Part shown: piece after piece, positions 56,348 to 64,000 of the stretch
Layout: each line of letters starts with the position of its first letter
Numbering within the stretch: the first letter of the stretch is position 1
Assembly (NCBI RefSeq): GCF_008831285.2
Contig: NC_045145.1
Location: forward strand, 186,001-250,000
Reading direction: 5' to 3'
DNA from: Nymphaea colorata
Lineage: Eukaryota; Streptophyta; Magnoliopsida; Nymphaeales; Nymphaeaceae
Length of the DNA stretch: 64,000 nucleotides
The notes under the pieces: model-generated
Database searches by the model: none
Told to the model about the DNA's origin: nothing
Seen by the model: the letters and a program-made list of their open reading frames with translations, nothing else
Translations under genes and position numbers: made by a program

Positions 56348-56813
56348 TGAGAAAACTTATTCAGAGGAAGCGCGAAAGATAAAGCTGGAGAGAACTTGTT
56401 TTTATTGATTCCTTTGGACAACATATATATAGTACAAAAAAAAGTTATCGCTTACAAGATTTTTGGTATACAAGATCATGATAATACACAATTTCTTGAA
56501 AAATTGAGGGTACTAAAAAAATATTTCTCACTTACATTTACATGATCCACAATTTTTGGAGTGGATGAAGGATTACAAAAAGGAAGGTTATAACGGAACA
56601 AATCTGCCATGTCTCACTTTTAAGTAATTTCAGTTGATATCAAGATCCTCAACGTCTTCCTTAATTCTCGTCTTTTCATTGACATCAAGATCCTCAACGT
56701 CTTCAGCAATATTCTTATTTTGAATATCCGTAAAACCACGTTTTGCTGATTTACTCTTATCATTTCTATCCCAATCATTAACCACCTAAAATGTAGTCTG
56801 CATAACAATAACA
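56348..56813 (-). mobile_element. Ty1/copia LTR (long form, minus strand)
   Basis: TGTTATTGTTATGCAGAC to TTTTCTCA on the minus strand, 466 bp. About 260 bp in its middle are absent from the LTR at 6829. They include a minus-strand frame (about 56,790-56,631) encoding EDVEDLDVN and EDVEDLDIN, repeated 15 residues apart. AATCAATAAA is conserved. Confidence 0.72.
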
Positions 56814-56985
56814 GATCTTGATAAGAGATCTGATCGTTTTTTTCTTGACACTTTGTTTATCATGCAGGATTTGCGAGACTATCTTACCTAAAATAGTCTG
56901 GCCTGCACTCTATATATTGAGAGTCCATCTTCTCTCAAGAACATCAAAGAATGAATAAAGAGAGAGCTCGACAGCAACTTAGTAG
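56814..56985 (+). pseudogene. Second copy of the promoter and start of the 6.1-6.7 kb gene
   Basis: The plus strand reads CACTCTATATATTGAGAGTCC, then AAGAACATCAAAGA and ATG at ~56,950. The first codons are MNKERARQ, against MNNEKAP in the left copy. Similarity is lost after about 20 nt of coding sequence, just before the LINE. Promoter and LTR keep the same relative position as on the left. Confidence 0.6.
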
Positions 56986-57065
56986 ACGAGCAAAACCAAC
57001 AGGCCTCAATGATTAGCAGCAAGGACTGTTCCAACTAGATGAACAAGGCTCCCTTAGAGATGTGA

Positions 57066-57235
57066 GAGAGAAGCTCTGAGGGGAGAGCAGGCTAGGGCAT
57101 CGCGTGGGGAAGGGAAAGCTTGGAGGGGAACCCCCGGTGCTCGCCAGGCGGATGGAAATCGAAGGAGAGAGAAGCTCTGAGGGGAGAAGATTAGGGCATC
57201 GAGTGGGAAAGGGAAAGCTCGCTGGGGAGATGGGA
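57066..57235. repeat. Two ~100-bp tandem units in the LINE 5' region
   Basis: GAGAGAAGCTCTGAGGGGAG, then GGGCATCG.GTGG and AAGGGAAAGCT, occurs at 57,066 and again at 57,167. Tandem units at the 5' end are common in L1-type elements and may be promoter monomers. Confidence 0.8.
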
Positions 57236-58950
57236 ATCGGCGGACTGATGCATCTCGACAATAGGGGTGAGTTTCCAGACCTGGGGAGCACGGATGGAGC
57301 AACCCAAAGGAGCTTAGCAAAGTGCGACAACTCCAACCTGCACGGAATGGAAGAAGATAGCGGTGACAAGGATATGCAGCAGGGCGAAGGTGATGCTCCA
57401 ACCACCCCTCAAACGAGGAAGTTAAAAGGGTGGGCAGGTGTTGTTCCTGGTAGCCAGGAGTTGGATTTTCAGGAGTGCCCAGCGGCGACTGTGGACAGAT
57501 CTGGGGATGAACCCACGGTGGTCTTCCCTGCTGAGGGGTACCAGAAAATGGAGGAGCAATATCGGTTTGCGGTAGTAGCTGGCTTTTAAGGAGGTAGAAT
57601 GAGCACGGGCATGGACTACAGTATGTTTTCCAGGCCTTGCGTAAGCTTTGGATTAATGTAAACAGTCCAACATTTTCTGTTATTGGGAGTGGGAGATTCT
57701 TGGTGCAGGTGAGTTCTGAGGAAGAGCTCAGAGAGGTAATGTACAGAAAATGGGTAGTTGGGGGTCGGCTTCTGATTACCAGTCGTTGGAAGCCAGGTAC
57801 AGAATTACGCCTGAATGAAAAGGAATCGATCCCTTTGTGGATTCGTCTTCCTCAACTTCCAGTTTTGTTTAGGAATTCGTATAGCTTTAAAGCTATTGCT
57901 AGGGGGATGGGTGCCTCCTTCATTAGAGCAGATGAATGCACGATGCACAGGGACAAACTAGGTTCTGCTCGGGTGTGCATGGATGTTCCACTTGATTTCA
58001 GACCGGTGCCCAAAATCATCGTTGAAGCCAAGGGAAACAGGATATCAAAACAAGTGTTATACGAATCTAGGGTTCATTACTGATGTGTTTGTGGCACTAC
58101 TTCACACTACGAGGATGCATGTAAGAATATGGGTAAAGCAGAAACGTCAGGGGCTGAGGAGCAAGTTTGGAGTATAGTTCTGGTCATTAAGAAACAAAGA
58201 GGTGGGATGCAGAAAAATGACTCTGGGAGAAGGGACACACAAGCAAATAGATTTGCCTCACTTGGGAGTCAGCTTAAGAATGATGCAGGGAATGGTAATC
58301 AGACTGACCCAGGTCTGAGAACTAGGCTGGCTTCTGATATTGGAGATGGGGGCATAAAGCAGAAAAAGGTAGAGAGAGAGGGTAGCCAGGTGAGGAAAAA
58401 CTTTAATAAAGGAGGGACAACAGGGGGGAGGGACTCTTCGCAGAGCATGCCAGAGGAAGGAAAGACTGAAAACGCTGATGAAGGGATTCCCAACCCTTTC
58501 CTTTGTCTACAACAGACCGCCACTAACAACCTGGATGATCATGTACCTCCAATCAAATTCATGTTCGCAGCTGGGGCTAATGATTCTTACTTCGGCAAGG
58601 AGAAGGATGATAGTTTGAATATGAAGGAGGGCACTGATCAGGGTTCTGACCTTGTGAGAAGCCACATTGAAGTAGTTGATGCTAGTCAGAGGGGGACAAG
58701 AAAATCAACCAGGTTTGCCAGCAAGGGCAAGAAAGGTCACCCACCAGCCACTGTGATTAGTTTGGAAGATGCAATTGTTCACCGATATAATGGTTCCAAG
58801 AAGCGGAAAAAGGTGGCTGACAATATGAATCAGGCACTTATAAACCTTCCAAATGTGGAAGATAATGAAGAGAATGCTAGTGGCAGGGCTCTCGGAATTG
58901 ACGGAGCAAGGGTAAAGGCTATCAACATTTTAAATCATGAAAGTATTTAG
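57104..58950 (+). pseudogene. LINE (L1-type) ORF1
   Basis: RNA-binding ORF1 of a plant L1-type LINE. An N-terminal part (57,104-57,589) lies in a different frame from the rest. From 57,637 a single frame runs to 58,950, broken only by TGA at 58,081. It carries the DUF4283 domain (FLVQVSSEEELREVMYRKW, IPLWIRLPQLPVLFRNSYSF, AIARGMG), then a CCHC zinc knuckle (CVCGTTSHYEDAC). The TGA stands at the position of the knuckle's first cysteine, so it is probably a one-base change of TGT or TGC. A long polar C-terminal tail with basic KKRKK follows. The frame overlaps ORF2 by 14 nt. Confidence 0.85.
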
Positions 58951-60190
58951 CTGGAACATTAGAGGCCTTGCGAAGAGGCCTGCACAGCAAGAATTAAGTC
59001 TGATTCTCAATAAGTTTAATCCTTTTGTTGGGTTTGTTCTTGATTCGATGATTACCAATCATAGAATGAAGATAATTATGGAAAGATACCACAACAATAG
59101 ATTTGTGTCTAACGTTGAAGGTACTGATGGTGAGGTGAGAATATTATATGTTTGGAAAGAGGAGGAAATGGAAGCTACTTCTCTGGTTGTTGATCATAAT
59201 TGGGTTGGTGTTTCTTTTCGTAGGCTGGCAAATGACAAAGTCTTTGTAGTTTTTGGTGTGTACCTGCCTCCTAGGTTTGGGGAAAGGCTGCAAAGCCTTT
59301 ACAAACTAGAGGCCCTTGTTTCTAGAGTCGAAGGACCGGTTATGTTAATTGGTGATTTCAATGCCATGCTCAACAGCCGAAATAACTCGGGTTCTGCTCT
59401 GTTACCTGCTTCCTGCCTATCTTTCAATCGCTTTGTTTATGCTTGCAGGTTAAAGGAGGTTGAAGATAGTAACAAGAGGTTTACGTGGTCGAACCATAGA
59501 CAAAGGCAAGACTTAGTGCAGTGTAAGCTGGATTGGTGCATGGTTAACAATGACTGAGAAGGCAGGCTTAAGGTCCAGACGTCAGCCACATCCGATCAAA
59601 GTGTGCTTCTATATCAGTCCAAGGACAATAATGATGATACACGGGGTCAGAAGCCGTTTAGATTCTTTAAGCCTTGGTTCATGGACAGGGAAGGTAAGGT
59701 AGTGAAGCTTGAAGCTTCGAGAGGTGAGGCTCGGGGTGCCCAATGATGCACCTCCTTCTTAAGCTTAATCACCTGCGTAAGGCTCTTCTACATTGGAACA
59801 GACATTCTTTTGGTAATTTTAGTGACAACATGACCACCCTTTAAAGCCGGCTAGAGGAATGCAGGGAGCATATGGAACAAGGGGTGGAAGGTGCGATTGA
59901 TGTGGAACACAGAGTGAGGAAGCAACTATCTCAGGCCCTTCTCATGGAAGAGGTAATGTGGAAACCAAGATCGTGTACTCGTTGGCTTGCGGAGGGGGAT
60001 AAGAACACCTCCTTTTTCCATGAGATGGCTATGTCTAGGCAAGCTAAACGAAAGATTAGAAGTATAGAGTATGATGGCACTGAATATGTACAGAGTAGAC
60101 AGATTCTTGAAGTGTGCACTGCTTATTTTCGTAGGGTGTTAGATGAAGCGCAAGGAATGTTATTTGAGGGTGTTGATAGTATACCTACAG
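58937..60190 (+). pseudogene. LINE ORF2: endonuclease and start of RT, truncated
   Basis: ATG 58,937 starts MKVFSWNIRGLAKRPAQQEL, the APE-type endonuclease that nicks target DNA. GDFNAML and FTWSNHRQ follow, then a TGA at 59,555 that replaces the usual tryptophan (NDW) codon. Where many relatives have a catalytic Glu (LLETK), this copy reads VLDSMI, but the alignment is uncertain. The frame continues (DQSVLLYQSKDNND) to a stop near 59,745. After a frameshift the pre-RT region appears as LLMEEVMWKPRSCTRWLAEG, DKNTSFFHEMA. The element stops near 60,190 before any RT catalytic motif, at the hAT sequence. The missing 3' end is unusual for a LINE, which is normally 5' truncated, so later damage is likely. 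Confidence 0.9.
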
Positions 60191-60228
60191 GAACCTCACA
60201 CCACTTCAGCACACACTTGACCCACTTG

Positions 60229-60822
60229 TAGGGCTATATAGGAGCCGAGTCAAAATTAAGCTCGTTCAGCTTGGCTCGAGCTCGTGTTTAGCAATACAAG
60301 GTCAGCTTGTACTCAATTCGATAGACAAGCCACACTTCGAGTATGACTCTTTTAAGTTGCTTACCAACTCCCCATTTGACCTAATTTCTTTCTTTGGTTT
60401 TAAGCTCTATCACCTAGTGGGGGGTGTGGGTGCGGTTGCCGATGTGGGTGTGGGTGCCGGAGCGGCACATTATAAAAAATTTAAGTGCGGCGGTGTGGTA
60501 AGGGTATTTTATTATTATTATTTTTATTAATTTACTATATATATAACAGAATAAGCATGCATATATTGTTATTATAATTAAGTTATCAATGTACATAACA
60601 TACTTGAATAATTGTATTGCATACTAAAATATCATAACAACATATATTATATAAGTCATTTAGTAATATGGCATTCTAATTGGGCTCGGGTATGAGTTGG
60701 AGCTGCGCCCATGTCTGGTGCGCACACGACTCGATGTAACTCGGGTGCGGCAGTAAAATAGAAGAGTCCGGGTTACTTAGGTTTTAAGTTTGAAAATTTC
60801 AAAAGAACACCTAGCTCATCGT
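60229..60822. mobile_element. hAT element (GAGCTCG family), interrupted by a second element
   Basis: TAGGGCTATATAGGAGCCGAG through CCAAATTTGACC-like blocks matches the element at 4223-4565 in the same orientation. The match resumes at 60,781 (GTTTTAAGTTTGAAAATTTC) after a 376-bp insertion and ends near 60,822. The right end is missing. Confidence 0.7.
60405..60780. mobile_element. Nested GC-rich-ended hAT-like element
   Basis: Inserted in the hAT remnant and flanked by perfect GTTTTAAG repeats (60,397-60,404 and 60,781-60,788), an 8-bp target duplication. Arms GGGTGTGGGTGCGG and CTCGGGTGCGGCAG enclose an AT-rich core. The uninterrupted relative at 4.22 kb shows the empty site. Confidence 0.78.
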
Positions 60823-60893
60823 CCTTGACCTCAGCCAGGACCAGTAGCATAGCCACATTGTGGCTGGTGTGAAATCTTAAATATTTACTGCTT

Positions 60894-60895
<2 letters not shown>

Positions 60896-60926
<31 letters not shown>
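60896..60926. repeat. (TA)n microsatellite
   Basis: Pure dinucleotide run. Confidence 0.95.
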
Positions 60927-60928
<2 letters not shown>

Positions 60929-60975
60929 ACCAGATTTGAGTTTGTTTAAACAAGTGCCCCTCCATTCAATTTCTT

Positions 60976-61450
60976 TTGACTCCATCGGAGCTCAGCCAAC
61001 TCTCAAAGGCGACTAAGCTCGATTTGAGCATCAACAACATATCTATTGAGACTCCAGCATCACCGCGGGAGTTAAAGGGCTTGGACCCATATGGCGGGGT
61101 TGGTCAGCCTCGACTTGGCTCGTCGGCACTATCCCGGCTTCCGTGGCTCGCCTGCGCAACCTGACCTACCTGTCCCTAAACCACAACGGGCTCACTGGGG
61201 CCATACCATCTGGACTCGGTGGGCGTCCCTTGATTCACGACCTCGACCTCTGCTACAACCGGCTCAGCGGGCAGGTGCCGTTCTGGAAGGAGGTGGTGGA
61301 GTGGTTGGGCCCCAAGCTCAAGCTCGCTGGAAACGACGGCCTGTGTCTTGGCTCATGAGATCGTCGGCACTGGCTTGGTTAGGGTGGACGTCGATGGCTG
61401 CATCTCTGACAACGTCGCCCAGTCGTTGGCCGTGATGGCTCAGCAGTGAG
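60976..61450 (+). pseudogene. LRR receptor-like protein fragment (TMM/RLP29-like)
   Basis: Frames encode SELSQLSKATKLDLSINNIS and ELKGL, then after a shift ARLRNLTYLSLNHNGLTGAI, LIHDLDLCYNRLSGQVPF and LGPKLKLAGNDGLCLGS with a stop. A C-terminal piece reads EIVGTGLVRVDVDGCISDNV. This is the end of an LRR ectodomain plus its cap, of the kinase-less receptor type related to TMM and RLP29. At least two frameshifts and a missing N-terminus make it a relic. GC content is much higher than in the flanks, typical of intronless genes of this group. Confidence 0.75.
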
Positions 61451-61700
61451 CTCGAGCGGGTCGAGTCTCAGATTGGATTCTTGGTACGGCGTGGCTCCGG
61501 CCCTGCTGCCTGCTAACCTCCTCACGTTATGACACTAGTGTCCTTTTCCACTGCTTTTTCTTATTATCTTTTTGTCTTCCGTAAAGAACATGAACAAAGT
61601 GTACATTTTTCGTGTTTTGAGTATACAAGATGAGTCTGTTTTCACTTTTCATCTTCAGTTGAGTAATTAGACACAATTTGAGATTCTGTGTTCACTTCTT
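61451..61700. other. Downstream flank of the RLP fragment
   Basis: Possible remnant of its C-terminal or 3' UTR sequence. Nothing firm. Confidence 0.3.
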
Positions 61701-61707
61701 TTGATTA

Positions 61708-61740
61708 TATGTTATATATATATATGTATATATGTATATA

Positions 61741-61784
<44 letters not shown>

Positions 61785-61785
61785 A
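61708..61785. repeat. Compound (TA)n microsatellite
   Basis: TA runs interrupted by TATGTA, followed by a short GA run. Confidence 0.95.
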
Positions 61786-61849
61786 GATATAGAGAGGGAG
61801 AGAGAGATTTCATATTATAGAGGCCAATAGAGAGATCTACCTCGTTCAA

Positions 61850-62350
61850 TGGGTCTGTTCAATTTAGAGCAGGGATGGTTTCCTGGACTTGTCTAGATAA
61901 TAAAAGGACGTTCTGACCTACGTGGAATCAGTACCGTCCGACGAAGGAGTTCTGTACTTGATAGACTCCGTTTTGTACTGTTTGTGACGATTCAGTACAC
62001 CGATCCGTGTTGAATACCGAAAGAGGGTTGTTTGAATTGGGAAGGGCGGTTCACCACTGTTTTTTTTGTTGCTCACGGAACAACTCTCTGAGTTGCGCGA
62101 TAGGTTTTGTCGGTATGGACAAACAAAGAAAAAGGGAATTGTAGTCAAACACGGCACCTCTGGGCCCGTGGAACCATATGTGGAGTTGGAACACGCTCTC
62201 TGCAAAGAGTGGGTACAGAGGGACCACCGAACTAATCCCCTTCGTCCCCTTTGTTTTGCTTATTGTGGATCCTGTATCTCGGACTGTTTTACTTCGATAC
62301 GAACGATATGCCTTACAACAATGCATGCAATGGCCATCTGACGTGTTGAT
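61850..62350. other. Unidentified GC-balanced segment
   Basis: About 500 bp of balanced composition between AT-rich flanks, with overlapping frames of 80-105 codons on both strands. None matches a known protein. It may be a transposon interior. Confidence 0.3.
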
Positions 62351-62930
62351 CAAAATACTCTCTATCACGTGTTCTTGTTTAGAAAATATAAAAAAACAAA
62401 ATTTGATATGTAAGTTTTAAAAATTTTAAAATAACCAATATAAAAAAATATGTAAAATCGTATTTCAACTGCGGTTCGACCCTTGCCTATATACAATTGC
62501 AAAAAGCAAGCAAGATTAATCTTGATACTTCCACTTTCTAATCGTGCTCAAATGTTTGATATTTATCATTTGTGGTGCATCTAATTTCTTCGAGTCTATG
62601 CATCACTTTGTTTTGTATTAATTCGAGATTATACATCTTGTTGACCAAAAACAAGGTACAATTTCTTGAAAATAATTAAATGGGGAATTAAGCTGGAATT
62701 TATGCCTGGTAGAATTTTCTAGTTGCGTTTTCTTTCTTAAGCACATTTCTTGGAATGATTTTGATACATGATCAGTTGCTTCTAGAAAGGGGGATGTATC
62801 AACATGCATATGTTGGTCAACCTAAGTTATGCCTCTAAACTACAAAAAAAACTCAAGAAAATGTGAAGTCATAGAGAAATTAGTCATTTACATGATTGAG
62901 TTAAAAGTTGAGATACATGAATTAAAGGAA
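62351..62930. other. No gene seen
   Basis: AT-rich, no supported feature. Confidence 0.4.
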
Positions 62931-62934
62931 CTTT

Positions 62935-63025
62935 TAGGGGTTATTTGCAGTAGGGACGCTTTATAAGCATCCCATGAATCTACCCAAAAATTGAGGCAGA
63001 TTCATGTAACAATAATTCAAGGTTC
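62935..63025. mobile_element. Harbinger-like MITE remnant
   Basis: TTTTAGGGGTTATTTGCAGTA with the core CATGAATCTACCCAAAAATT, then AGGCAGATTCATGTAAC, related to 48,536-48,699. Confidence 0.55.
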
Positions 63026-63042
63026 TATATCCTTCTAAATAA

Positions 63043-63300
63043 GGGTGAACAATGAGCCAAGCAACTTGAACTCGGTTCGTTAAAGCTCGGCTCGAACTCG
63101 AGTTCGAGCTAGCTTTTCTACTCAATGAGCCAGGCTTTAGTTGATCGTTCATCTTATGTTATCGAGCCAAGTCGAGTTTGTTTAGGCTCGCTTATCCAAC
63201 TCGGCTCGTTAGCACGAGAAACCGATATTTATTGCTTTACTTTTCCTCATTGATTTGTCATTTTCTTTTTCTTTTTCTCTCTTCACTCTCTTCCTCTTCC
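63043..63300. mobile_element. Truncated hAT element related to 30.80-31.79 kb
   Basis: AAGCTCGGCTCGAACTCGAG and AACTCGGCTCGTTAGCACGAG are followed by the same TTTTCCTCATTG...CTCTCTTCAC core found in the 999-bp element. The right arm is absent. Confidence 0.55.
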
Positions 63301-64000
63301 ATCCTCCAATGTAATATTGCCATCATCATTCGCTCAGTTCGCTGCAGCTAAGGCCTCTGCTCAGTAATGGTTCTTCACTTTCCATTGACGTGATTTCTTA
63401 GCAACGATCGCCCCTGCTCGCCATCGCCATGGACTGCTTGCTCTTCATTGCTCCCAGTCACCATCGAGGTCGTCTGGTTGCCGTTCGCCATGTTCCCTAG
63501 AATAGCAGGGACCTATTCATCTCATCGCCTCTGCAATAGCAGGTGGGCGTCACAATGAAAGTAAAACTAAACATGACACTATGCAGGAAGCCATTAAAGC
63601 AGAAAACAATTGCCCAACTCAACAAAACTAAATAATCAAACTAAATCAAAAAAGGATCCTACTGAATACAAATCAAAGCAATGACCTTAACCGCTGGACA
63701 TGTGCAATAGCTAACTAAAGGATCTATTCAACTAATCTGACACTAACGTGATACAAGAGAAACTGAGCATTATGCTCGTCTAAAACCATGAAGGACCTGA
63801 GGACATAAAACCCAAAACCCATGCAACTTCGATGAATAGAATCTTTCAAAAATGTCACAGTTCAAAATGGACTACAAAATTGATTGGTCCTTTTGAAAAG
63901 AGATAAGAAGTGATCCATGACAGACTCAACCCTAAGTCTGGGTTATGTTGAAGACACTCGGTTTAAGATGGAATAATGGGCCAGCTTAATCACTTATCCA
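63301..64000. other. No gene seen
   Basis: A GC-richer patch at 63,330-63,500 may continue the hAT-related core. The rest is AT-rich with no supported feature. Confidence 0.4.

Noticed and set aside
1-64000. CRISPR array, rRNA, tRNA or operon structure
   Set aside because: The DNA is plant nuclear. I saw no regularly spaced repeats with spacers, and recognised no rRNA block or tRNA cloverleaf by eye.

Overview
This window reads as nuclear DNA of a flowering plant. The reasons are a plant-type TTTAGGG repeat, a coiled-coil NLR immune receptor, a non-RD LRR receptor kinase with the intron position of subfamily XII, Ty1/copia elements primed by initiator Met-tRNA, plant L1-type LINEs, and many hAT, PIF/Harbinger and CACTA remnants. 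The species cannot be read from the sequence. The DNA is AT-rich and gene-poor, and almost every recognisable gene is broken.

Layout. 0-2.4 kb: CNL-type NLR pseudogene, starting 10 bp after a short telomeric repeat and cut off at ~2.39 kb by a LINE-derived composite. 2.4-16.1 kb: repeats, a 1-kb direct duplication (5.15-6.1 and 15.1-16.1 kb), a possible small three-exon gene (6.11-6.69 kb, minus), and copia LTR, primer-binding site, leader and gag pieces (6.8-7.3 and 12.4-13.9 kb). 16.5-18.6 kb: GC-rich hAT-like sequence, a pyrimidine tract and a copia RT scrap. 19.27-23.76 kb: nearly full-length LRR receptor kinase pseudogene (minus) with an intact TATA box and splice sites. 25.7-28.5 kb: tandem duplication of a non-coding unit. 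28.9-39.5 kb: hAT, CACTA and microsatellite sequence, plus one small secreted-peptide gene candidate (35.5-35.7 kb, minus). 40-49.9 kb: an LRR-kinase scrap and isolated exons that look like prefoldin subunit 4 and DNA ligase 6. 50-57 kb: hAT MITE, copia RNase H scrap, and an inverted counterpart of the left-hand composite and LTR. 57-60.2 kb: a LINE with ORF1 and endonuclease, broken before the catalytic reverse transcriptase. 60.2-64 kb: nested hAT elements, an RLP-type LRR fragment and AT-rich filler.

How the parts relate. NLR, LRR-XII kinase and RLP genes belong to cell-surface and intracellular immunity in plants, so the window looks like the decayed edge of an immune-receptor cluster colonised by transposons. 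Three small LRR-kinase scraps abut the same GGATTCAGATT-rich repeat family, and an LTR-plus-gene-promoter junction occurs twice, 50 kb apart and inverted. I found no convincing new biological system. The most unusual features are the exon-fragment cluster at 42-49 kb, the repeated chimeric LTR/LINE composite, and the recurrent pairing of receptor scraps with one repeat family.
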